From: Marinobacter guineae
GTDB lineage: Bacteria > Pseudomonadota > Gammaproteobacteria > Pseudomonadales > Oleiphilaceae
Direction: 5' to 3'
Length of the DNA: 64,000 nucleotides
NCBI RefSeq assembly: GCF_002744735.1
Contig: NZ_KZ319340.1
Coordinates: 715,030 to 779,029 of the forward strand
Of the stretch, positions 1 through 7,402 are shown piece by piece. Numbering within the stretch: position 1 is the first letter of the stretch; each line of letters opens with the position of its first letter. Position numbers and translations under genes: made by a program. A model generated the notes under the pieces. The model had not been told where the DNA came from. It made no database searches and saw only the letters and a list, made by a program, of their open reading frames with translations.

Positions 1-543
1 GGGTCTAACCATTCCGCTCTGCCGCGATCAGAACCTACGTTCTACAACGTCACCCTGTATGGCAGTGGCCGCTCGGCCAAGGAACATCGCGCTATCCTTC
101 TGCGTGAAGGGTCCGGTGGCCACTTCCACAACATGATTATCGACAGCTTTGCCATTGAAGCGCTGGATACCCGCGACGAAATAACCGCGCTTGTCGGCAT
201 GAAAGCCCTGACCTTCAGCCATAACCTGCTGTCGAATAATGGCCGTCTTGGCAATCTTAATGCGACGGAAGAAGCGGAAGATGATGATTTTGATTTCAAT
301 GAGGAGAAATGGATTCGTACGCCCTCGCTGTCCAATTCGGTGCAGGTGGAGAGCGGCCTGCAGATCTCAGCCAGTGACGAATCCTTCCCCCATTTCAGGC
401 CCCTTGGAATGATGCGCACCATGAAAGCGAAGCGGCCACCGAAAAGTGAATTTTTCGACGAATCCGCAGAATATCAGGGTGCGATCAACCCCCGCGCTAC
501 ATCTACCTGGCTGGACGGCTGGACGGCTTTCCCGGAGGCCTGA
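1..543 (+). CDS. C-terminal end of a large secreted/surface beta-helix-like protein (5' part outside window)
   Basis: The frame is open from base 1 to the TGA at 541-543, giving the last 180 residues of a protein that begins before the window. The visible part starts with a segment containing PTFYNVTLYG and LREGSGGHFHNMII. This resembles the tail of long marine-bacterial surface lipoproteins whose short strand repeats stack like a right-handed beta-helix and where an 'SPTF-NVTLIG' segment recurs. An acidic stretch (EEAEDDDFDFNEE) follows, and the end is rich in Trp and Pro. No catalytic motif is visible. The family link rests on remembered resemblance only, and the function is unknown. A perfect hairpin follows the stop codon. 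Confidence 0.6.
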   Translation, partial: GSNHSALPRSEPTFYNVTLYGSGRSAKEHRAILLREGSGGHFHNMIIDSFAIEALDTRDEITALVGMKALTFSHNLLSNNGRLGNLNATEEAEDDDFDFNEEKWIRTPSLSNSVQVESGLQISASDESFPHFRPLGMMRTMKAKRPPKSEFFDESAEYQGAINPRATSTWLDGWTAFPEA

Positions 544-550
544 ACGGTCC

Positions 551-578
551 GCTTTTCCGGGCTGATGCCCGGAAAAGC
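551..578 (+). terminator. Hairpin after the surface-protein gene
   Basis: Perfect 12-bp stem (551-562 with 567-578) and a TGAT loop, 8 bases after the stop codon. No clear T-tract follows, so it may be a weak terminator or an mRNA-stabilising hairpin. Confidence 0.5.
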
Positions 579-611
579 CAGTGTTAAGGTCCTCGATTCG
601 TTAAGCCTATG

Positions 612-629
612 AGTTCTATAGATAGAACT
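612..629. promoter_or_regulatory. Palindromic operator candidate before the peroxiredoxin gene
   Basis: Perfect inverted repeat AGTTCTAT-AG-ATAGAACT, which can also be read as GTTCTA-N4-TAGAAC. It is centred about 100 bases before the peroxiredoxin start. Closely related palindromes with the same 4-base spacer lie at 1424-1439 (rhodanese) and 5026-5041 (SQR). A weak -35-like TTGCAT begins 4 bases after the repeat. The binding protein is unknown. The TT-N-TA / 4-base spacer layout recalls CRP/FNR-type sites, but that is inference. Confidence 0.55.
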
Positions 630-720
630 ATATTGCATAACCTGAGACTGAAGGGTTATTGTGATTTCGACATGACGAGGCGCCCAGCCTCCAGAAGCAA
701 AACCCGACAGGAGATTCACC

Positions 721-1347
721 ATGAGTTTAAGACTTGGCGATACCGCACCGGACTTTACCATCGACAGCACCGCCGGCCAGATCAACTTTCACGACTGGGC
801 GGGGGATTCCTGGGTATTCTTCTTCAGCCACCCGGCCGATTTCACACCGGTCTGCACCACTGAAATGGGCCGTACTGCCCAGCTTGCGAAGGAGTTCTCG
901 GCCCGCAACGTGAAGCCGCTGGGTTTGTCCACAGACACCGTTGAAGAGCACGTCAAGTGGATTGAAGACGTCAACGATACCCAGAACTGTGACCTGCAGT
1001 TCCCGATCGTTGCCGACGCGGACCACAAGGTGGCTGAGCTGTATGAAATGATCCATGCGGGTGAAAGTGAAACCGCCGCGGTACGCAGCGTGTTCATTAT
1101 CGATCCGAACAAGAAAATCCGTCTGACCATGACCTACCCGATGGCGGTGGGCCGGAATTTCGATGAGATTCTGCGAGTGATTGATGCGCTCCAGACCAGC
1201 GACGCGAACAACTGTGCCCTGCCTGCTGACTGGCGCAAGGGTGATGATGTGATCATTCCGCCCTCCATCTCCAACGAGGAAGCCAAGGGCCTGTTCCCGA
1301 ATGGCTGGAATGAGATCCGTCCTTACCTTCGCACCACCAAGCTTTAA
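721..1347 (+). CDS. 1-Cys peroxiredoxin (Prx6-type, AhpC/TSA family)
   Basis: The 208-residue protein should reduce peroxides in the cytoplasm through one peroxidatic cysteine. The catalytic PxxxTxxC loop is visible as PADFTPVC with Cys45, and an Arg-containing segment (VRSVFIID) lies in the thioredoxin fold. The long C-terminal extension (residues about 155-208, ending RPYLRTTKL) is typical of the Prx6 subfamily, which usually runs 210-220 residues. The start at 721 has AGGAG about 7 bases upstream. The gene stands alone between hairpins, and the palindrome upstream links it to the following sulfur genes. The other cysteine (NNCALP) is not in a resolving-Cys context. Confidence 0.93.
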   Translation: MSLRLGDTAPDFTIDSTAGQINFHDWAGDSWVFFFSHPADFTPVCTTEMGRTAQLAKEFSARNVKPLGLSTDTVEEHVKWIEDVNDTQNCDLQFPIVADADHKVAELYEMIHAGESETAAVRSVFIIDPNKKIRLTMTYPMAVGRNFDEILRVIDALQTSDANNCALPADWRKGDDVIIPPSISNEEAKGLFPNGWNEIRPYLRTTKL

Positions 1348-1364
1348 TCTGGTTCGCGGATAAC

Positions 1365-1399
1365 AAAGGGTGTTTGCCAGCCGGCAGGCACCCCTTTCC
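1365..1399 (+). terminator. Imperfect terminator-like hairpin after peroxiredoxin
   Basis: AAAGGGTG/CACCCCTTT-type arms (about 1365-1378 and 1383-1397) enclose a 4-base loop, with one G-U pair and a short bulge. Only a weak T-run follows. Confidence 0.4.
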
Positions 1400-1423
1400 G
1401 CTTTGATCCCGGTCAAGACAGAA

Positions 1424-1439
1424 GTTATAGGCTTATAAC
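1424..1439. promoter_or_regulatory. Palindromic operator candidate before the rhodanese/OTR genes
   Basis: Perfect palindrome GTTATA-GGCT-TATAAC, centred 86 bases before the rhodanese start. A possible -35 (TTGAGG, 1445-1450) and -10 (TATGCT, 1469-1474, 18-base spacer) follow directly, which would put the palindrome just upstream of -35, a position used by activators. It shares the TTMTA-N4-TAKAA pattern with the sites at 612-629 and 5026-5041. Confidence 0.5.
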
Positions 1440-1517
1440 AGTACTTGAGGGGCCCGACACCGCAGGGGTATGCTCAAGAAACAGTCGGGGGAAGTCTGAT
1501 TCCAGGAGGAAACGACG

Positions 1518-2063
1518 ATGAAACATCTAGTATTCGGTTTTTTAATTGCATTCGCTCTCAGCTTCAACACCCAAGCCGAGGATGCCCTCTCTCTTACCCC
1601 CCAGCAGACCTATGACATGGTTCAGGAACAGGGCGATGAGATCCTTTTTGTCGATGTCCGCGATCCGGTGGAGATCATGTTCATCGGCTACACAGACGCA
1701 ATCGACAAAAACATCCCGTTCAAACTGGTGGATCGCTCTGAGTTTCTTGCCGACAAGGGCCGGTTCGCCATGAACACCAATCCGGATTTCGCGGCAGACG
1801 TGGAAAAAGCCCTGAAGGAAAAAGGCCTCAACAAAGACGCACTGATCATTACCATGTGCCGTTCGGGCTCCACCCGGGGCAAGCCCAGTGCCGAATACCT
1901 GCTGGAGCGGGGCTTTACCAATGTGAAATACATTGATAACGGCTTTCAGGGCGGTGGAGCCAAAGACGGCAAGAAAAAGGGCATGAGGATCGTCAGTGGC
2001 TGGCAGAACGACGGGCTGCCTTGGTCAATGACCCTGAACCCGGAAAAAATCTATCGTCCTTAA
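1518..2063 (+). CDS. Periplasmic rhodanese-domain sulfurtransferase
   Basis: The 181-residue protein has a Sec signal peptide (about residues 1-20, ending NTQA) and a single rhodanese domain. The active-site loop reads MCRSGSTRG with Cys114. The family moves sulfane sulfur from thiosulfate, persulfides or polysulfide to an acceptor through a Cys-persulfide. The start has a strong AGGAGG about 7 bases upstream. The octaheme cytochrome gene follows after 97 bases on the same strand without an evident terminator, so the two are probably co-transcribed. In this setting it probably handles sulfane sulfur in the periplasm next to the OTR-like cytochrome. The true substrate cannot be read from the sequence. 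Confidence 0.9.
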   Translation: MKHLVFGFLIAFALSFNTQAEDALSLTPQQTYDMVQEQGDEILFVDVRDPVEIMFIGYTDAIDKNIPFKLVDRSEFLADKGRFAMNTNPDFAADVEKALKEKGLNKDALIITMCRSGSTRGKPSAEYLLERGFTNVKYIDNGFQGGGAKDGKKKGMRIVSGWQNDGLPWSMTLNPEKIYRP

Positions 2064-2160
2064 CCCCGGACTATACTGATTTTCAGCCTTGATGTTGCAG
2101 TAGCAGGGAGTTTATCGGCAGTTCTGATGATTCCGAATCCGGGATCGGGGAGCGTAGAAC

Positions 2161-3780
2161 ATGGAAAGATCAGCAAGGGACCGTCTGCTTGGTCGTTTTG
2201 GCAGGCGCGCTGCGAATATTGCACTGGCCGGGGCATTAATCTGCTCCGGCTTTGCTGTTTCTGGTGCCGAGCGCCCACCCGCCACAGCCGATCACAGCAA
2301 GTTCGAGGTGCTTGAGGGCCCCTTTGACAACGCACAGGAAGTCACGGAAGCCTGCCTGGGATGCCATACCGAAGCCGGCGAACAGATCCGCGCAACCACT
2401 CACTGGACCTGGACCTACGAGCACCCGGAAACCGGGCAGACCCTTGGCAAAAGCAAGGTCATTAACAGCTTCTGTGGTATGGCGATTACCAATGAAGCGC
2501 GCTGCACCTCCTGCCACGTTGGCTATGGCTGGGAAGACATGAAGCAGCCACCGCCCACCGCAGACAACGCTGTCGATTGCCTGGTGTGCCACGACACCAC
2601 CGGCGAATACTGGAAGTTTCCCACCCTGGCCGGTCATCCCACCTACATGCCCCGGGAATGGCCCAAAGGCAGCGGCAAGATGGTTCAACCGCCAGATCTT
2701 GAGTCCATCGCACAAAATGTCGGCGCCAGTGGCCGGGCCAACTGCGGCAGTTGCCATTTCTACGGTGGCGGCGGTGACGGGGTAAAGCACGGCGATCTGG
2801 ACTCCTCCCTGGTCGATCCACCACGGTCACTGGACGTGCACATGTCGCCGGACGGCCTGAACTTCGGTTGTGCCGATTGCCATACCAGCTGGGGCCATCA
2901 GGTGTCCGGAAGTCGCTACCAGGTGAACGCCAAAGACACCCTGGGCATTGATGTGCCGGGGCACACCGATTTCAGCCGCGCCAGTTGCGAATCCTGCCAT
3001 GGGGCTACGCCGCACCAGAAGCAAAAACTCAACGACCATGTCGACACCCTCGCCTGCCAGACCTGCCATGTGCCGGCATTCGCCCGGGGCGGCGTCCCCA
3101 CTAAAATCTGGTGGGACTGGTCAACCGCCGGCAGGCTGGATGAAAACGGAGAGCCGATCACCGAATACGATGACAGCGGCCACCCCAGCTACATGAGTGA
3201 GAAAGGGGACTTCCGCCACGGAGAGAATGTGGTGCCCAGCTATGCCTGGTTCGATGGCACGGTTAAATACACCCTTGTGGATGAAAAACTGGACGTGGAC
3301 CATCCACCTGTTGAAATCAACCGGGTTGAAGGCGGCCCGGACGACCCGGGGTCCCGCATCTGGCCGTTCAAGGTCATGCGCGGTAAACAGCCCTATGACA
3401 CCGAACTGGAAACCTTGCTGGCCACCCATGTGTTTGGTGCCGACGATACGTCATTGTGGAGCAACTTCAGCTGGCCGAAAGCCCTTCAGGCGGGCAGCGA
3501 GATGTCCGGCATGCCGTTCAGTGGCAGTTACGACTTTATCGAAACCACCATGCACTGGCCTATTACCCACATGGTGCCTCCGGCCGAGCAGGCGCTGGGT
3601 TGCGCTTCCTGCCATGCCAGTGAAAGCCGGCTGGCCGGAATTGCCGGGATCTACATGCCGGGGCACAACGGCAACATCTGGCTGGATCGCATCGGCTGGC
3701 TGCTGGTGGCACTGACCCTGGTGGGCGTAGTACTTCATGGCGTGGCGCGAATTCTGATCAAAGGGAGGAAGCGGTCATGA
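2161..3780 (+). CDS. Octaheme c-type cytochrome, tetrathionate-reductase (OTR) family
   Basis: The 539-residue protein has an N-terminal signal segment (about residues 18-36) and exactly eight CxxCH haem-binding motifs, at Cys65, 115, 140, 195, 237, 276, 299 and 481. A C-terminal membrane helix (about 512-533) is followed by a basic tail. Eight haems with the long gap before the last motif match the octaheme tetrathionate reductase family. Members characterised in Shewanella reduce tetrathionate, nitrite and hydroxylamine in vitro, and their physiological role is debated. The stop overlaps the next start (ATGA) for a cytochrome b, a likely quinol partner. The membrane anchor suggests direct coupling to that subunit. 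The direction of electron flow (reduction or oxidation) is not determined. Confidence 0.9.
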   Translation: MERSARDRLLGRFGRRAANIALAGALICSGFAVSGAERPPATADHSKFEVLEGPFDNAQEVTEACLGCHTEAGEQIRATTHWTWTYEHPETGQTLGKSKVINSFCGMAITNEARCTSCHVGYGWEDMKQPPPTADNAVDCLVCHDTTGEYWKFPTLAGHPTYMPREWPKGSGKMVQPPDLESIAQNVGASGRANCGSCHFYGGGGDGVKHGDLDSSLVDPPRSLDVHMSPDGLNFGCADCHTSWGHQVSGSRYQVNAKDTLGIDVPGHTDFSRASCESCHGATPHQKQKLNDHVDTLACQTCHVPAFARGGVPTKIWWDWSTAGRLDENGEPITEYDDSGHPSYMSEKGDFRHGENVVPSYAWFDGTVKYTLVDEKLDVDHPPVEINRVEGGPDDPGSRIWPFKVMRGKQPYDTELETLLATHVFGADDTSLWSNFSWPKALQAGSEMSGMPFSGSYDFIETTMHWPITHMVPPAEQALGCASCHASESRLAGIAGIYMPGHNGNIWLDRIGWLLVALTLVGVVLHGVARILIKGRKRS

Positions 3781-4379
3781 GCCGGGTAATGATCTACAAA
3801 CGTTTCGAGCGTTTCTGGCATTGGTTCCAGGCGCTGCTGATCTTCGCATTGCTGTTTACCGGCTTCGAGATCCACGGCAGTTATTCGGTACTCGGCTTCG
3901 GTGATGCTGCCCGGCTACATACCCTGGCTGCCTGGGCATTGATCGTCCTGTGGCTGTTTGCCATTTTCTGGCACATTACCACTGGCGAATGGCGCCAATA
4001 CATCCCGACCAGGAACGGGCTGTTTCCAGTCATCCGTTACTACCTCATCGGTACATTTACCGGCGCCGAGCACCCGTACCGAAAAACCACCCGGGCCAAG
4101 CACAACCCTCTGCAGCGGCTCGCCTATCTGTTTTTCAAGCTGATGATTACACCTGTGATCTGGCTTACCGGGTTGCTCTACCTGTTCTATAACGACTGGC
4201 CGGCAACGCTTTCCGGAGCGCTGGAACTGGAAACGGTAGCCCTCGTCCACACGGCAGCAGCCTTTGCCATGCTCATTTTCATCATTGCCCATGTCTACAT
4301 GGCAACCATGGGCGCAAAGGTGACCAGCCTGATCAAACCCATGGTTACCGGTTACGAAGACCTCGAAGACACCCGCTAA
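3777..4379 (+). CDS. Membrane cytochrome b (b561/thiosulfate-reductase cytochrome b type)
   Basis: The 200-residue protein has about four hydrophobic helices and His residues placed as haem b ligands (HWFQALL near the N-terminus, RLHTLAAW, FWHITTGEW and IIAHVYMAT near the C-terminus). This is the arrangement of di-haem cytochrome b subunits that pass electrons between the quinone pool and periplasmic c-type cytochromes. Translation is coupled to the octaheme cytochrome by a 4-base overlap. The pair probably forms a quinone-linked membrane complex. The exact subfamily is uncertain. Confidence 0.88.
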   Translation: MSRVMIYKRFERFWHWFQALLIFALLFTGFEIHGSYSVLGFGDAARLHTLAAWALIVLWLFAIFWHITTGEWRQYIPTRNGLFPVIRYYLIGTFTGAEHPYRKTTRAKHNPLQRLAYLFFKLMITPVIWLTGLLYLFYNDWPATLSGALELETVALVHTAAAFAMLIFIIAHVYMATMGAKVTSLIKPMVTGYEDLEDTR

Positions 4380-4447
4380 TCCTCAATACAGATCGCCCGG
4401 CGTCGCACGGCCTGGGCGGTCTTGCCGACCGCCTCAGGCCTGCATAC

Positions 4448-4891
4448 TCAGAATGTGAACGTGCGCATCTTCGGGTTCAGCATCTGTCCCGCCATCTCTG
4501 GCGGCATGGCAACACCAACGCCGTCAATCAGGTCATCCTTGCTGTACTCACTGTTGGGCAGGTACAGGGCACAGACTTTGGCCTCACCACCCTGCTTTAG
4601 CAGGCCGCGAAGCATCTGGCCAGGGGTGACATCCTTCGGCTTGAGGGCCGGGGCTTCATAGGATTTCAGGGCCAGATCACCAGCCTTGTCACATAGCAGT
4701 ACATTCACCTTGGCCCCTTGCTGAGCCATGGTATTGGAGAGCACCATCGCCATACCCTGGGTTTGCAGGGAATCGCTGGACAGGATCACCAGTACTTCTT
4801 CAATGGCACCCTTATGGTTATCGGCATGCACACCGAAAGGCGCAAGCGCGAGCAATGCGGCAACAACCATGGCCTTGAAAGATTTGATCAT
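4448..4891 (-). CDS. Secreted DsrE/DsrF-like sulfur-carrier protein
   Basis: The 147-residue protein has a signal peptide (about residues 1-23, ending GVHA) followed by a DsrE-like fold. Two Cys sit in strand contexts, VNVLLCDKAG and AKVCALYLP. DsrE-family proteins carry sulfur on a conserved Cys or assist sulfur transfer, and exported versions occur beside sulfide-oxidation genes. The start has AAGGAGA upstream. The gene diverges from the SQR gene across 223 bases. It may accept sulfane sulfur produced by SQR or the rhodanese. That role is inferred from context. Confidence 0.85.
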   Translation of the reverse strand: MIKSFKAMVVAALLALAPFGVHADNHKGAIEEVLVILSSDSLQTQGMAMVLSNTMAQQGAKVNVLLCDKAGDLALKSYEAPALKPKDVTPGQMLRGLLKQGGEAKVCALYLPNSEYSKDDLIDGVGVAMPPEMAGQMLNPKMRTFTF

Positions 4892-5025
4892 GGGAAAATC
4901 TCCTTTTTCAGTTGATCGATAAACTACACATCTAAATTACTCGGCTTCAGAACATCCTTCAGTGACAAAGTCACTTTCGATTTTATGCCTGCGACAAAGA
5001 GGCTCCACCTGGCATATTCGTAAAT

Positions 5026-5041
5026 ATTCTAACGATAGAAC
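5026..5041. promoter_or_regulatory. Palindromic operator candidate before the SQR gene
   Basis: ATTCTA-ACGA-TAGAAC with perfect 5-bp arms (5027-5031 and 5036-5040) and a 4-base spacer, centred about 81 bases before the SQR start. It matches the sites before the peroxiredoxin and rhodanese genes. It lies in the divergent region between dsrE-like (minus) and sqr (plus), so it could act on both. No good -10/-35 pair could be assigned. Confidence 0.5.
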
Positions 5042-5114
5042 CTTTTGTTTGGTAGGCTTTGATATATCTCAAGCGAAAGCACGCACAGCAAAACAAAGAC
5101 AAGAGGTTCCAGGC

Positions 5115-6383
5115 ATGACCAGCACCACAACACCCAATGGCAGCGTCAAAACACATACGGTCGTAATCGTGGGCGGCGGGGCTGCCGGCATTTCGGTCGC
5201 TTCCAGCATTCGAAAACGTGACAGCAATATCGACATTGCCATCATCGAACCGGCCAACAGACATCACTATCAGCCTGGCTGGACCATGGTGGGAGGCGGT
5301 GTTTTCCGGCCGGAAGTCACCTCCAAACCCATGTCGCAAGTTATGCCCGGCTTCGTGTCCTGGTACCAGCAGGCGGTGACGTCGGTGGATCAAGAAATGA
5401 ATCAGGTCGTTCTGGAAGACGGCTCTTCGGTTGAATACAAGGCCCTGGTGCTAGCCCCGGGGCTGGAACTGAACTGGGCTGGTATTGAGGGGCTGGAGGA
5501 CGCCCTCGGCTCCAACGGCGTAACATCCAACTATCGCGAAGGCATGGCCAGCTACACCTGGGAGATGGTCCAGAGTCTGAAGAAGGGCCGCGCCCTGTTC
5601 AGCCAACCGCCGATGCCGATCAAGTGTGCCGGCGCACCCCAGAAGGCCATGTACCTGTCGGCGGATTACTGGCTCAGGCATGGTGTGCTGAACAACCTGG
5701 ACATCCAGTTCCATAACGCCGGGGCCGTTCTGTTTGGCGTGCCGGATTATGTACCGGCTCTTGAGGCCTATATCCAGAAATACGGCATTGATCTGAACTT
5801 CCAGAGCACTCTGGTTGCGGTAAACGGCCCCTCGAAAACCGCTGTCTTCCGGACAACAGACGGTGACGGCAACAGCCAGGACCGCGAAGTCAGTTTCGAT
5901 ATGCTGCATGCAGTGCCACCCCAGCGGGCTCCCCACTTCATCCGGGAATCTGCCCTGGCCAACGAGGGCGGATGGCTGGATCTCGAAGATGACACCCTTC
6001 GCCACAAGACCCACACCAACATCTTTGGTCTTGGCGATGTCAGTGGCACGGGAAATGCCAAAACCGCCGCCGCGGTTCGCAAACAGGCGCCGGTAGTGGC
6101 CGAAAACCTGGTTGCCAGCCTGCACAACCAACCTCTGCGGGCCGCCTATCTTGGCTATGGCTCCTGCCCTCTCACGGTGGAAAACGGCAAGATCGTATTG
6201 GCGGAGTTCGGCTACGGCGGCGTGCTACAGCCGAGTTTCCCGAAATGGATCAACGATGGCACCAAGGCAACCAGGGCCGCCTGGTACCTGAAAGCCAAAC
6301 AACTGCCCGCCCTTTACTGGCACGGCATGCTGAAAGGACACGAGTGGCTGGCTAAGCCGGCGCCCCGTTCAGGCGTAAACTGA
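5115..6383 (+). CDS. sqr: Sulfide:quinone oxidoreductase, type II (mitochondrial-like)
   Basis: The 422-residue FAD enzyme oxidises sulfide and passes electrons to quinone at the membrane, leaving sulfane sulfur. The N-terminal dinucleotide fold VIVGGGAAG is at about residues 17-25 and a second FAD segment, FGLGDVSGTGNAK, at about 304-316. Cys171 (KCAGAPQKAMYL) and Cys351 (GYGSCPLT) are the two redox cysteines, and the third Cys of type I enzymes is absent, as in type II SQR. The frame stays open upstream to 4962, but the ATG at 5115 has AGAGG upstream and begins where family alignment expects. With the rhodanese, DsrE-like protein and OTR-like cytochrome, it forms a plausible sulfide/sulfane pathway. 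Confidence 0.93.
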   Translation: MTSTTTPNGSVKTHTVVIVGGGAAGISVASSIRKRDSNIDIAIIEPANRHHYQPGWTMVGGGVFRPEVTSKPMSQVMPGFVSWYQQAVTSVDQEMNQVVLEDGSSVEYKALVLAPGLELNWAGIEGLEDALGSNGVTSNYREGMASYTWEMVQSLKKGRALFSQPPMPIKCAGAPQKAMYLSADYWLRHGVLNNLDIQFHNAGAVLFGVPDYVPALEAYIQKYGIDLNFQSTLVAVNGPSKTAVFRTTDGDGNSQDREVSFDMLHAVPPQRAPHFIRESALANEGGWLDLEDDTLRHKTHTNIFGLGDVSGTGNAKTAAAVRKQAPVVAENLVASLHNQPLRAAYLGYGSCPLTVENGKIVLAEFGYGGVLQPSFPKWINDGTKATRAAWYLKAKQLPALYWHGMLKGHEWLAKPAPRSGVN

Positions 6384-6393
6384 CCTCTTTGAT

Positions 6394-6420
6394 GGCCGGG
6401 GTTATGAGCCCCGGCCGTTT
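6394..6420 (+). terminator. Intrinsic terminator after sqr
   Basis: Eight-bp GC stem (GGCCGGGG at 6394-6401 with CCCCGGCC at 6409-6416) followed by GTTTTA. Confidence 0.75.
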
Positions 6421-6472
6421 TAAAGGCGAATAAACTAACAATCGACGCTGAACCTCATGCGAAGACTGGCCC

Positions 6473-7376
6473 ATGGAAAACCCGAGCATCGAAAAACGCA
6501 GACTGGCTGCGCTCGATCGCTTGGGTATTCTGGATACCCCTCAAACACCAAGATCCGTGGCATTCTGTGACTATGCCATCCAGCAGGACAAGATTCTGCT
6601 GGTGGAAGATGCCACCAGGGATCCCCGCTTCCAGAAGAACCCCCTGGTTACCGGCAAACCTCACACACGTTTTTATGCTGGCATGCCCGTACGTGAACCC
6701 AGCGGTTTCAAGATAGGCACGCTCTGCATTATTGACGACAATAAACATGTCCCCGTTTCCCACCTCAGCCGCTCGATTCACCGGGCCCAGAATGTTTTCC
6801 TGACTAGTGACATCGAGCGGGCGGCCTTCGAGCTGATGCTCAGTGATTTGCTGTCACTGACTGGTAGCGAGTTCGGTTTCATAGGCGAAGTACTTCAGTA
6901 ACGGGGCCTGGTTTTTGACCGTCTGGACAACATTCTGGGCCAGCCCATGGTAACCGGCGAGGTGATTGTCTCCAGCGATCTGGCCTCAGATCGCCGCCAA
7001 GGAGAGCTACCTGCCGGCGTGCCGGGAACTGGGCGTTGATATTTCTCTTGATGATTTCGGTACCGGCTACTCTTCACTGGACCTTTTCCGGCGTCTGCCT
7101 GCCAAGGAAATCAAAATCGACTGTTCCTTCGTAATGGACATGCTCGACAATAACGACAGCGACATGATCGTAAGCGCTATCGTCAGCCTCTCGAAAAGCT
7201 TCAAACGGCGCCTGGTCGCCGAAGGCATTGAAAGTTTCGCCGTTGAAGCCAAACTGATAGAACTGGGATGCAATCTCGGTCAAGGCTTTTTCTATAGCAA
7301 ACCGCTGCCCCTGAGCCAGGCACTGGACTGGGCACAAACCTTCAACTGGGAAAACAGGGCGGGCACTGGAGCCTGA
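6473..7376 (+). pseudogene. Degraded GAF-GAF-EAL signalling gene with several internal deletions
   Basis: This is a patchwork of recognisable pieces of a larger sensor/phosphodiesterase. It begins like a GAF protein (RRLAALDRLGILDTP), but the usual 40-50 residues before SVAFCDYAI are missing. The first GAF end (RFYAGMPVREPSGFKIGTLCIIDD) then jumps to the start of a second GAF (SDLLSLTGSEFGFIGEVL). A TAA at 6899-6901 stops the frame. The same frame continues with more GAF-like sequence (LDNILGQPMVTGEVIVSSD), and from about 7005 another frame gives the C-terminal half of an EAL domain (DDFGTGYSSLDLFRRLPAKEIKID, AEGIES, GCNLGQGFFYSKP). At least three joins are needed to explain it. It is unlikely to make a functional protein. 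Confidence 0.8.
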
Positions 7377-7402
7377 CTCCAGGCTGCAAAGTGACGGAAC
7401 AC

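Noticed and set aside
4911-4924. Near-palindrome GTTGATCGATAAAC before the DsrE-like gene
   Set aside because: One arm pair mismatched and unlike the shared operator motif; could be chance.
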